Source: Chara braunii
Lineage: Eukaryota; Streptophyta; Charophyceae; Charales; Characeae
Reading direction: 5' to 3'
Assembly (NCBI GenBank): GCA_003427395.1
Contig: BFEA01000244.1
Span: 341,471 to 373,470 of the forward strand
Length of the DNA stretch: 32,000 nucleotides
Shown: positions 22,494 to 32,000 of the stretch, piece after piece
Layout: each line of letters begins with the position of its first letter
Position numbering within the stretch: the first letter of the stretch is position 1
Notes under the pieces: generated by a model
What the model was told of the DNA's origin: nothing
Seen by the model: only the letters and a program-made list of their open reading frames with translations
Databases searched by the model: none
Made by a program: the position numbers and the translations under genes

Positions 22494-23507
22494 TTCGAGA
22501 ATCTTGTTGATCTTCTCAGTGTCTGGCCGACGACCCCTCTCGTCACACACAAACCTAAGGTTGTCGCTCCGCTTATACAATGCTTGGATTTCGATCCACT
22601 CGGAGTGAGGTTAATGCTCTTTTAGTAAGTCTAGGACCTTGCATAGATCCTGCACATAATCCAGACAAATCGTCTAATCCCCAACATCGCCCCCTGCTCA
22701 CTCTTTTTTTTTTACCCTTTCACAACCAGATCATCAATATCTGGTTGTGTAATATGAGGACTTACCGGCTGCATAACCCTTACCATATGCCTTTGAACCA
22801 TTGCGACCACATCCGTCCACCCTTGTGGTGCGACATTCATTTGAATCAGACCCCGAGGAGTATGCATTGCCGTCATAGATTTGTCTGATGGGAAAACTGA
22901 TCGTAACCAGGATATAGATCTATAAGTGATATAATAGATCGTCCGGCGTAAGCTTCCGAAAGTGCATCAGCATTCGGCAGGTCTTCTGCGTCTCTTACAG
23001 TCACAACATTTAGTCGTTGCAGATTTTCTACCCATCGCAAAGTCTCATTTGCTTTGAAGAAGCAAAACCAATGGGATGCGTATAGCCCACTCGAATAGTC
23101 TGACATATGCATGCGGATTTTCTCATCGAGGTAGTTCACCACTTTTTCCTCGTCAGCTGGATTGGGATATCGCGCACCTCGCAAGTTCCATGGTTCGTGT
23201 GACATAGTATGTCTCCGAATCATTGGAATTTTGTCAACATCAAGGCGCCCACGTTCGTCATCATTGAAGGCATAGGCATTATGTCTTCCTCTTATGGTCT
23301 CCACCACCAACCGCTTCTCTTGCGATGTAAGAAATCTAGACTCTCCTATTATCAGCGCTTCTTCCGTTTTCTGATTGATACGACAAGGTCCATTTTCTGC
23401 ATTCTTCCGCATTTGCCGTATCACTTCTCGTTCGTAATAAACATCTTGTTTCTCAGTCACGAGCACAGAAACTGGGTGACACTTTTGATCTATCATTTTG
23501 TACCGCC
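22494..23507 (-). pseudogene. reverse transcriptase domain of pol, frameshifted
   Basis: Ty3/Gypsy RT copies element RNA into cDNA. The N-terminal half (23496-22873) reads openly: HEPWNLRGARYPNP, then DYSSGLYASHWFCFFK, LRWVENLQRLNVVTVRDA and the palm segment SLIDLYPGYDQF with its first catalytic Asp region. A frameshift near 22885-22900 moves the rest to another frame, which carries MTAMHTPRGLI and APQGWTD and then the active-site box. That box reads DIDD (22730-22741) where YxDD is expected. A TAA (22712-22714) follows three residues after LVV, and more stops come at 22611-22613 and 22491-22493. A conserved stretch FVCDERGRRPD lies near 22550. The domain is non-functional. Confidence 0.92.
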
Positions 23508-23561
23508 TATGTGAACCTCACTTGAGCTTACCCCTAAAAAAGGTCGAGTTGTGGTTTGGGG

Positions 23562-24274
23562 TTAGGCTCCTGCCGATCCTCCTATCTTTCCACGCACTCG
23601 ATACACTAACTCCACTTCTCCTTCTCCCATCCGTTCCACCACCTTTTCTCTTAACGCCTCTACAACCTCTGGATCCGCCATTCCATAGGTAGACACTATG
23701 TACATAGCATCTCCTATACTAGCTAGGCTAAGGGTCAAGGCTTCCGGTTGTTCCTCTATCTCAAACTCTTCCTTTCTTAACCTCCTCCTCTCCTCTTCTG
23801 ACTCTTCAATTGTAAAAGAGTCAGGATTAGGCCGGTTCCTTATACTTCGCAGCCTTGTATTCTTGCATGTGACAATCTCATAATTGCCACACACTGGGTC
23901 GCACAAAACGAGGAACATCGTTCCATTATGCTTATTAAGCATGAGGGTCTCAGTCCTGCTCAAGAAAGATCGGCCCAATAGGATAGGATGATCGAGATCA
24001 AGATTATAAAGAAACAACTTTTTACTTTCACTTTGCCAATCTCCAAAATCACGCCTAATGCAGTCCCCACAAACACTGGCCTACCATTCGCCCCCATTAG
24101 AACTTCGTTATCGGAGCGATCAATCTCCATCCCCAAACACAAAGCATGCTCCTCCTTTATGAGGTTCATTTCTGTGTCAGTATCCACCATTGCCGTGCAA
24201 GTTTTTCCTTTTACTATCACATCCAGACACCTACATGCGACGAACTTCCAATCCATCTTCGTGCCTGTTTCTAC
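23562..24274 (-). pseudogene. aspartic protease (retropepsin) domain, active site altered
   Basis: Retropepsins cleave the Gag-Pol polyprotein. The frame starts just after a TGA at 24275-24277 with KMDWKFVACRCLDVIVKGK. The active-site box reads VDTDTEMNLI (DTD at 24176-24184) where DTG or DSG is required, so the protease should be inactive. A frameshift around 24000 moves the second half to another frame, where the conserved C-terminal motif HPILLGRSFL appears. That frame runs on through an acidic Glu/Arg-rich linker to a stop at 23562. A further frame change leads into RT. Confidence 0.88.
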
Positions 24275-25053
24275 TCATTCCGCTTCCTTTGGGGTTATGA
24301 CCCCTAGGCGCACGCTAGCCGCCATCTTTCTAGACAATCGAGCCTTGAGCTCATCCCTAAGCCCAGGGGTTGAGGCAAGGACATCCTTCAGGTTCATAAG
24401 ACGATTATGACCCTCAAGGATCTTATCCATGATTTTCTCTATATCATACCCTTCTTCCACTCGAACAATGTATTTCCTTTTCTTTCCTCCTGGGAATTTG
24501 TCCACGTCTGTCTTGACACCCCTCTTTTTGGCTCTCTGTCCCGCTCTCTTATCCTCTTCTCTCCTCAATCTCTCATCCTTTTAATCCTTATCTTCTCGAG
24601 CTTCGACGACCTCGTTTTCCCCACTTGGCTCTGGAACATCCCTTGCTGGCTGATCAGAGCTTACTGACCCTTTAGCTCTAGTCTTGACTGCTTGTGGCGC
24701 TCTTTCTGATCTCGAAGGTGGCCTAAAAGCCATCCCAGATCACGCGTCGAACCTGAAACTGTTACACCTAGTAAATTCACAGGTTTTTCTTGCGCTCCTG
24801 TGCCTGACTCATAAAGATATACTAGTGGTGCATTTCTCTTCCATTCCTTGACCTCTTCACACATACTGGTCAACTTGCTCTGATACCTCCCTATCTTTGT
24901 CACCAGATCCTCCATCCTTTCCATCGTTTTTCTCGCCTCAATCCAACAACCTTTCTCCTCTTCATCGTCCGATTCTACCACAATAGGCTCCTCTCTTGCG
25001 GTGCTAGTTCTCAACTTTTGTTCTACTTTTCCATTCTCTCCTCTCTCTTCCAC
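24275..25053 (-). pseudogene. Gag C-terminus/linker between nucleocapsid and protease
   Basis: Two open segments (25053-24661 and 24568-24275) lie in different frames, joined by sequence with a TAA and a frameshift. The first is acidic then helical (EEPIVVESDDEEEKG followed by a charged, coiled-coil-like stretch). The second is basic then helical (KKRGVKTDVDKFPGGKKR, later LKDVLASTPGLRDELKARL). It ends at a TGA (24275-24277) immediately before the protease, probably a former Trp. No enzymatic motif is seen. I place it in the polyprotein because it connects gag to protease on the same strand with the same style of decay. Confidence 0.8.
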
Positions 25054-26625
25054 CCCTTACATCATGGTGGATCTCCTCTTCTTGCCAATTCCGGAACATA
25101 GCCGGAAGAGCGGGTGACATGCCGACATTGGCTCGTCGCAGGACATCCTTTCTTGTCCCACCTGGAGTCTTTGGATCAATATAGTACCCAAACTTATCGT
25201 AGATAACCCAATCATAATTCGTGCCAATCAATCCCTCGTCCTTAGCATTCCTGCAAACATGGCAGAACTTAACCGTATGACCTTTCTTCCCACAATGCCA
25301 ACAAATCGCATTCCTCCAATCTACTCGTTATATACCAAACCCTTGTTCACCTTCTTGGCCACCTTGACTTCCTGACGCATTCCAATGTCTGTTTCCGCCT
25401 CCGTCGGAGTTACCAGTAACATTTCCTTTTCCGCCTCCTCCGCGGGCACCATTTCCCCGTCCTCGGCCCCATCCTTGACCTTGTCCGCGTCCGCCGCCCT
25501 GATTCCCTTAGAATCCTTGCGGCGCGGACTGCTGGGGCTGACTTGGCTGTGGATTTGGCCGACTTACTTGTTGGGATTGGGGCTCTAGGAACCCACCAGA
25601 AGCCACACTCATTGGGGCCCCTATATAGGGTCCATACTGTCCTCTTACTGGCCACGACGCATAGGGATTGTACCCAGGCCAAGGGCTCGGAGGCCCATAG
25701 CCTGGCCACTGGCCGTAGGGCCGTTGCCCACTCTGACCATGCAATTCAGGGGGTGGCATCACTGTCGCTTGAGAACCTTAACTCCTTCGTGATCCTTGTC
25801 TTCCTTGGATCATGTTCCTGGTCTTTCTTTGTGCCCTCGTTACCCTCTGAGGCTCAGGTTTTTCTTCTTCTTCCTCTTCCTCCTCTATTACTATAACGTT
25901 TTTTGCTCTTCCTTGGAATTGCGTCACGACCAACACTTTTTTCGAAACATTCGCCTCTTTTGCGGCTTCAAGTTGGACCACCATTTCCTCTACAACTTTC
26001 TTAAGGTCTTGACCGCCACCGGTAGTGGTGTCCAAGTCCTTCCTCTTCTTCCTTGCTTGTTGCATTTGAAAGAGGTCTACTTGATCCAACTCCCAATCTA
26101 TTACACTATCTTTTATCGTGACCCATATCAACTTCTTCCCTGGGGCACCCTTCTTTGTCAGCGTCGAGGCTTCAAAGTTCGTTAAGTGTCCTATGAAGGT
26201 CGCACACTGTTCCGCTTCCGCCATGTCCGAGACTTTTCTTGCCATCTTCTCAAAGGCAGCAGCGAATGCACCTACTGTGGTGAACTAGGTCCTGTGTAAT
26301 ATTTCCAAGTCTGCATTCGTTAGCGGACCATCCGCTAACTGCAAGCGCCTTTGCATTTCCTCCTTGAAACATGCCCAAACCCCTGTCGCTCTTACAACTA
26401 CCTTCATTGTTTCTGGCCGGATCTCCTACCAAATATATATGGGCAGCACTTTGAACTTGTCTGCCTCGGATGCCTCGCTGGTGACTTGCTCGAACAACTC
26501 TAGCCACTTGGACACCTTCTCTCCTTTGAATGAAAAAATATCGATTTTGGGTACTTGTAGCCTCGCTAGTTCCTCTTCCCTATTGCTTTGACAATATCCT
26601 CGGGCGTAGCTGCCGCATCCGACAT
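25004..26625 (-). pseudogene. gag (capsid and CCHC nucleocapsid), broken by stops
   Basis: Gag packages element RNA in virus-like particles. An ATG at 26623-26625 opens the frame (MSDAAATPEDIVKAIGK). A one-base frameshift near 26570-26580 follows. Then one frame runs to 25004, with stops at 26426-26428, 26285-26287, 25778-25780, 25508-25510 and 25328-25330. Its capsid part contains IDIFSFKGEKVSKWLELFEQ, typical of Ty3/Gypsy Gag. After it come a Lys/Glu-rich region with an eight-Glu run, a Pro/Gln/Tyr-rich segment (25762-25508) and a Gly/Arg-rich RNA-binding-like segment. The zinc knuckle CWHCGKKGHTVKFC (25262-25303) is intact, C-X2-C-X4-H-X4-C. It starts about 390 bp inside the primer-binding site, as expected for a first gene. 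Confidence 0.92.
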
Positions 26626-27010
26626 CACTATACCCCTTCTTAAACCTGTTGGAAAATAAGAAAGATAGCCCATTAACAATCCATCAACTCTCTATGCTCT
26701 TTCCCTAAGTCACAACCAATCATACCTACTTTTTCTTACTAACAACTACAATTACATATCCGTTTACTAACTATTACTACTTACTTAGGGATTCAGGTAT
26801 ATTCTCAATCATAATTATAATCACATACTCTTACTACATACTTGACCATTAGTATCGTGACTTACGTACCGCACACACCTCTTTCCATTGGCCTAACCTG
26901 ATAAGACTATTATATCAGTTGATTTAAGCGCAAAGTTTTATCGTTTTGCTTGGATCATCAGCCCCCACTTAACTTGGGTTCGTTCACTAAGGACCCCGGT
27001 AGGAGGCCGA
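26626..27010 (-). other. leader between primer-binding site and gag
   Basis: This AT-rich interval of 385 bp separates the primer-binding site from the gag ATG. It is where a packaging signal would be expected. I see no conserved structure or open frame in it that I can support. Confidence 0.6.
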
Positions 27011-27030
27011 GATCCCCGGCAACAGCGCCA
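27011..27030 (-). other. primer-binding site, tRNA-Asp type
   Basis: On the element strand TGGCGCTGTTGCCGGGGATC begins two bases inside the 5' LTR. From memory, the 3' end of plant nuclear tRNA-Asp(GUC) plus CCA is complementary to it with one mismatch (T for C at the seventh base). This fixes the direction of the element, identifies the right repeat as the 5' LTR and suggests a streptophyte host. Athila-type plant Gypsy elements also use tRNA-Asp. Confidence 0.9.
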
Positions 27031-27765
27031 CCTGTCGTGCACATCCGTCTCGCAGGGGGACCCTCCCGACCACGTCACGCGGGATATTGCAGGACTTCGT
27101 TGTAAAGCGTGGTTTGTCGCTCCGTCCGAGTGCGCCAACTGTACCTCTCGCGAGCCTCTACGATAGGATAGGGCCATGCGAGGCACAACTTACCTCCACC
27201 CGCATGATATGTCACCATCCCTTGGGTAGGTGTATCCCCGCCGAGCTACGGGACCACATGCAAATGTTTTTGGTATGCAATCGCAGAGGTGGTCCGGTCG
27301 AGGGCGTTTCTCGTTCGTTGTAGCATAGGGGGTACGCGCGGTCAACGCCCCTCAATCGTATCTGCACGCGAATCGACGCATTGGGGGGATGAGGTCCCAA
27401 GCACCACTCGTCGTCAGTCGACTAGGACGCATTCCACTCACCACGAGTTACACCACACAAATATTAAAATACACACACAAAAACAAAACTCTCCTGGTCT
27501 CTTCAGTATCCGACCCATAACCTTTTAACACGGAAATCGATTAGACGTCGCGCGCGAGACTGAAGATAAAATCACGTGGATGCAGGGCTTTCTCATGTCG
27601 ACCAGCAATGCAAGCATATGCACGTAGTCGCAACGATGGAGTATTATGTGGTACCCAAAATCATGCGACCCTCGATAACCTCGGGGGTCACGTTTCGACA
27701 CTCAAGTGTCAGCTGACACGCACCTTGAAGGGTTAATCTCTCGACGCTAGACGACCACCAAGGCA

Positions 27766-27841
27766 GTTGATCACCACACCCTCTTCTTCATCCTGCGGAG
27801 AGTGGGTGGTACACAAGTTCCGACCTGTGATGGTAATCAAC
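27766..27841. other. three-way-junction-like inverted repeat in the 5' LTR
   Basis: This corresponds to 8097-8172. The outer arm GTTGATCACCA pairs with TGGTAATCAAC (one mismatch), a different but still complementary pairing from the other LTR. The inner hairpins are somewhat weaker here (ACAAGTTCCGACCTGT). Confidence 0.5.
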
Positions 27842-28825
27842 TTTCGTGGCCTAGGAGGCAAGTTCCATCATCCAGGCCGGGGGAGAAATCAAGGGGTTTA
27901 ACTTGGACAACTGCCACAGACTACAACGTCCAACCATAATAGTTGTAAAAAGCAAAAGGTGAAGGGGATCTCCCTTTTCTCTCAATACATAGCTTGTTTT
28001 TAACTCTCACTAACGGTCATAGCAGACCGTATGGATACTAAATGTATATGTAAGTGAGAATATATACATATACATATATGAGGGGTAACCGTTATGAAAT
28101 ATGAGGCTATCACTTTTAACAACCACTGCAGGGTTCCCTGCAACCATTATAGTTATGCTAAGCAAGGGTAGTTCAAACAGTCAAGCAGAAGTTTGTGTGG
28201 CATCATATGATCACTCTCACAAAAGTTGTGTGACTTGTCCATCCACATTCACACAATATTCAGACTATCACCAAACTCAATTCAAAAGATCTTATAAGCA
28301 CACCTGCAATCGCAAAAAGTTTAAACAACAACATCACACACACTAAGGGAGTCAACTTTACTGCTTTCTGCAACTCACACCCTGCCTTATGCATACAAGC
28401 CCCAACCAATTTCCACTATTCCTCAATAAAGGTACTCAGTCTTTAGAAATGACCACTTAAAAAGAAATCTGGATGAAAACCCCAAAAAACATAAAAACCC
28501 ATAAGAGTCAAGGCTTGAGGTTGAGATGCAGAAGCAAGGAAGTTATGTCGTAAACCGACTTGTTATCAAAAGATAACAGAAACCTGATCCTTCGTAGGGT
28601 CAGACTGAACGAGGCAGGTCTTCAATCAAATTCACAAACCTGCATCACAGTTCAGGGCTGATTGGACCAGTACTATGTTTAAGACAAATGGAGGGCATGC
28701 TCCATGTCGTAACCTAACTCCTCCACTAATTTATCTCTTACCCTCTTTCAATGAGTTTCAGATATTACAGAAAATTTTGGCAGCACCTCCTTTAGTCAGG
28801 GTAGTTTGCCAAATTCTTGCTAGCA

Positions 28826-29246
28826 GAAAATAATTGCGTTGCCACTTGTACGCACCCTTGTACGAGTACGGATTCGTACTTTTGTACTCGTATGCTACTC
28901 GTACGTTAGGAGTCCCATACGAGTTTTTTTTTTTTTTTTTTTAATACGGTATATTTTTTATTTTTTTCCTCAAATTCTAATAAGAATCTGAAGATGATGC
29001 TCGACCAAATATTGCTTGTTTTGTGTTATTACATCACATAATTTGTTTTCGGATTTTTTTTATGATTTTGTTTTTTTATGATCTTTTTTTTTTTATGATC
29101 TTTTTTTTTTTTTTTTTTTTTTTTTGGTTTTTCGTACGGGGGCATACAAGACGTACAGGTTCCCGTACAGACCCCGTACAAATATTACCTATAGGTTTCG
29201 TACAGAAAGGCCCCGTACGTGTACGTTATGCAACATAGGAAAATAA
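28826..29246. mobile_element. element C: hAT-like non-autonomous transposon (GTACG type)
   Basis: The insertion occupies 28834-29238 (405 bp) and is flanked by an exact 8-bp duplication, GAAAATAA (28826-28833 and 29239-29246). The left LTR keeps the empty site at 9148-9156, so C arrived after the retrotransposon did. The ends are TTGCGTTGCC and, read inward from the right, CTATGTTGCA; they match at 6 of 10 positions, with three of the four differences being transitions. Arms of about 95 bp hold GTACG about seven times and CGTAC about eight times (some overlapping). They enclose a T-rich middle with long T runs. The architecture equals that of element A with a different pentamer. It has no transposase. 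Confidence 0.85.
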
Positions 29247-29836
29247 TCTAACTCCTCAAATTCGACAAGATTTCGGTTGTGCTTCCCGTAGGAAAAGTGT
29301 CTTTTCATAATTTTCATGTGTCCAAAAATGACTAACTCTTTCAAATTTGTAAAAATTTCGGCAACGCTTCCCGTAGGAAAAGGAGACTGTCAAGATTTAT
29401 ACAAAGTTGAAAATGCAAAAACAAAGTACAACTATACTTGAGACTAACTTCTGACACTCACTTGATAGTTAGAAGTGAAGATAGTTTACACGATCCCCTT
29501 TTAAAGATGGTATCGTGAGCTATCACTAGCCCTAACTTCGAATAAGGTCGGTCCTATCATATCTCAAGCTTCCCTCCCATCATCCATCTTACCTACCTAA
29601 ATTTTCAACACTCATTGAGCATCTAAAGCGATTACGTTATCAAAAAGAATACCCAAAGATAAAACTTAAAGGCATACATAGGTGAGTGTAACAGCATCTC
29701 TCATCAACCCTCAGGTTCCTTTCCAGGTCACATAGTTCGTTCAAAAACTCTCGTTATTCCATTTTTACCCTTCCTTACATAAGACATAGGATCAACCAAC
29801 CCAATTTATGAATGTGACTGACCTGCCAATTTATAT

Positions 29837-30990
29837 GACTAGGCCACGCCAACTTATGGTGCCCTCATCTTGTAGCACGAGTGTACGTAGGGCATAGGAC
29901 CAAACCACACCAACTTATGGTGTGACTAGTTTCAGCTTAGACGATTGACATAAGGCGTTTGACCAGACCGCACCAACTTATGGTGAGGCTGATCAGGTTG
30001 AACGTTCGGCATACACGAAGAGTTGAACCTCCTCAACCTATGAGGGGTCCAACCTCTGCGTGAACAACGACAAGAGGCATATAACTAGATCAAACAATGA
30101 CATATAGCGTAGAACTAGACTGCTCAACTTATGAGTAGTCTAGCCCCGCCTAAACAAGCAACAAGTGCGTGTGACCGAGCAACTCTCAACTTATGCGTTC
30201 GCTCAGCCTCCGCAACACAACTACATTCAATAAATAGAGTCACAATCCTTTTATGTCTTTAGAAGAGTGGTCAGGTCACCTCAACTCATGAGGATCCCGA
30301 CCCAAACATCGGTTACGTTTAGAAAAAAGAAATAGTCAAGCTTTATATTATCTCTCTACCCTTTGTATTATCAGGGGCATATGACGAACTACCGAACTTA
30401 TGGATGAGTCAGCCTGCCCAAAGCTACCTCTCAATTTTATACTTTGAATCTTATTTCCTCCTCTGCTTTGTCTGTTACCGGCTTATATGGCTAGATCTCT
30501 CAACTCATGGCGCCTAGCTTGCCAATGATATACATGGTATATAGTTGTATCAGGTTGTATACTTAAGTTCCATTTATGTTCGCGGCTCATGACTTGGTCA
30601 CACCAACTTATCGTGCGACTAGCCTGCCAAAACAACATAAGGCATAAGACTGATCCACTCCAACTTATGATGTGGTCAGTTTCTGCCTAGACGATCGACA
30701 TAAGGCGTATGACCGGGCCGCACAAACTTATGGTGAGGCTGGCCAGCCTGAACATTTGGCATACACAAAGAACTGAACCACGCCAACTTATAAGGGTTTC
30801 ATCCTTTGCCTGAACAAACGATGAAAGACATATAACTAGAACACACCAACTTATGGTGTGGCTAGTCAGCCCGTACAATGATATATAGCGTAGAACTAGG
30901 CTACTCAACTTATGAGTAGTCTAGCCCCGCCTAAACAAGCAAGTGTCGCGTGAGACCGAACAACCCGTAACTTATGCGTTCGCTCAACCT
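29837..30990. repeat. 16-unit hairpin array in the 5' LTR
   Basis: Loops start at 29852, 29913, 29976, 30036, 30127, 30189, 30284, 30396, 30503, 30606, 30663, 30726, 30786, 30849, 30908 and 30970, matching the other LTR unit for unit. Clear examples are CACACCA/TGGTGTG (second and fourteenth), GTTGAACCTCCTCA/TGAGGGGTCCAAC (fourth) and CTAGACTGCTCA/TGAGTAGTCTAG (fifth). The eighth and thirteenth are weak. Confidence 0.88.
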
Positions 30991-31294
30991 CCGCAACATA
31001 ACAATAAATAAGGTCACACTTATTTTGTCTGAACTCACACAAGTAATCTGAATTCTCATACACACTTATTAATTTAACCCTTTTTCAAATCATGTCCTGA
31101 AATGAAAGCAACCAAAAGTAATAGTTTCTCAATCATACTTGCAGGCACACAATAACAAAAGGGTAATATAGTTTATGGGATGGGATCACACGCATATATC
31201 GATCGTTATACCTAAGTGTTCCCTGCCTCCAGAACCCCGCCTGGACTCCGGCAGAGCTCTCGAAATTGGTGGGTGGACCTCCCACAAGGTCTTG

Positions 31295-31298
31295 CCGG
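31295..31298. other. candidate target-site duplication CCGG (right copy)
   Basis: This is the right-hand partner of 7360-7363, directly after the shared end of the 5' LTR. Confidence 0.5.
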
Positions 31299-32000
31299 GA
31301 TACCACGGGTGCTTTGGAAAAAATGCTATGTTTATTGTCAACTTTATTCCTTCTTATTGGATTGGTTTATTTTTCAATAGTCGTTCGAAATACATATTGT
31401 GACCCCCCCACCCAATAAAACTTAATTTGTTTCACATAAGCGCCTGAGTATTTTCAGCGCCCCCTGTAGACCAATCATAAGTACCTTGATTATTCTCGAG
31501 CATGTTTTGCTTTCCTTCGATACCGTTTACTGGAAGACGGCCTGAGTTTATTGTTGCTTTTTAATTTACTATCGAGACTCTTCCTTTCTAATTATTCATA
31601 AATTTTACATTATAACATCACAAAACATTTAAGCCTACATTTTTTTTCCCCCAAACTTCTTACTTGTGTCAACCGGTTTTAAACATTATCTCATGTCTAT
31701 ATTATGAGGGATACTCACCTGGTTGTTTTTTAAGAATAAGAAGAACAGTATAAGAATGAATACAAAAAACCATACAATATTGAAAAAAAGATATAAAAAA
31801 ATGTTAGCAACTAAGCATTAATACCATCTCCATAACCGTGAAGACGTAGAACACGAGATCACATACCAACAAACGACTAAGGTAACTTTTATTTGTATAC
31901 ATAAACAATATTTTCTTCCAATTCCATAAATAGTTCTCAAAAAGTGAAATGTCAAAAAAAAAAAAAAGGGAAAGAGAGAGAGACGACTTAAATAAGAGAG
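31299..32000. other. right flank, AT-rich, no gene recognised
   Basis: This is the genomic DNA beyond the retrotransposon. It is AT-rich with an A run at about 31954-31966. I see no open frame of note, no RNA gene, and no further member of the small-transposon family. Confidence 0.5.

Larger units (their letters stand above)
7364..31294 (-). mobile_element. giant Ty3/Gypsy-type LTR retrotransposon, decayed
   Basis: Two long direct repeats (7364-11212 and 27033-31294) bound a 15.8-kb internal region. The primer-binding site lies next to the right repeat, and gag, protease, RT, RNase H and integrase follow in Ty3/Gypsy order on the minus strand, so the right repeat is the 5' LTR. Removing the 413-bp insertion (element C plus one target copy) makes the right LTR exactly 3849 bp, the same as the left. 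LTR identity is roughly 85-90% by eye, so the insertion is old. All coding parts carry stops or frameshifts, so the copy is not autonomous. About 9 kb between pol and the 3' LTR holds a second Gag-like frame and sequence I cannot explain. No clear polypurine tract is visible before the 3' LTR. Confidence 0.96.
27033..31294 (-). repeat. 5' LTR (right copy), 4262 bp including element C
   Basis: This is a direct repeat of 7364-11212. It begins TGTCGTGC on the plus strand and the shared block ends GGTCTTG at 31294. A canonical TG start on the element strand would lie at 31286. Subtracting the 413 bp added by element C and its second target copy gives 3849 bp, identical to the other LTR. It should contain the element promoter on the minus strand, but I cannot pinpoint a TATA box with confidence. 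It carries the branched inverted repeat (27766-27841) and the 16-hairpin array (29837-30990). Confidence 0.95.

Noticed and set aside
25543-26185. Plus-strand frames of 117 and 129 codons
   Set aside because: They are antisense to well-supported gag and reflect its repetitive Pro/Gln/Glu codons.
26250-26507. Minus-strand 85-codon frame over early gag
   Set aside because: It is out of phase with the frame that carries recognisable Gag sequence in the same place.

Overview
This is eukaryotic, repeat-dominated DNA with no intact host gene that I can support. It is AT-rich, full of long A/T runs and short tandem duplications. Its only recognisable proteins belong to one decayed, very large Ty3/Gypsy-type LTR retrotransposon on the minus strand, 7364-31294 (about 23.9 kb). 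The primer-binding site just inside its 5' LTR matches, with one mismatch, the 3' end of plant nuclear tRNA-Asp. That points to a streptophyte (land plant or charophyte alga) host. The wording of the Gag, RT and integrase reminds me of retroelement proteins from the charophyte Chara braunii; this is unverified recollection.

Layout, left to right. 1-7363 is non-coding flank with degenerate tandem repeats (43-bp, 68-bp, 57-58-bp and 39-40-bp units) and two small inverted-repeat transposons (A 5302-5677, B 6951-7145). 7364-11212 is the 3' LTR. 11213-16941 is internal sequence without recognisable genes, including a pyrimidine-rich stretch with splice-site-like signals. 16942-19290 is a second Gag-like frame, broken only by stop codons. 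19291-20213 is unexplained and holds a perfect 24-bp palindrome. 20214-26625, read right to left, is gag, linker, protease, reverse transcriptase, RNase H and integrase, with frameshifts and many stops. 26626-27032 is leader plus primer-binding site. 27033-31294 is the 5' LTR, carrying a third small transposon (C 28834-29238). 31295-32000 is AT-rich flank.

Two structures stand out. First, A, B and C look like one family of hAT-like non-autonomous elements. Each has an 8-bp target duplication and ends close to CTAKGTWRC, and each is packed with one pentamer and its reverse complement. The pentamer differs between copies: ATCCG in A, GTCCG in B, GTACG in C. Second, each LTR carries 16 hairpins at about 61-bp spacing or larger intervals. 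Their loops are nearly constant (ACTTA on the plus strand) while their stem sequences differ from unit to unit but stay paired. The element itself is dead: protease and RT motifs are mutated and there are many nonsense codons, most explicable by C-to-T decay.
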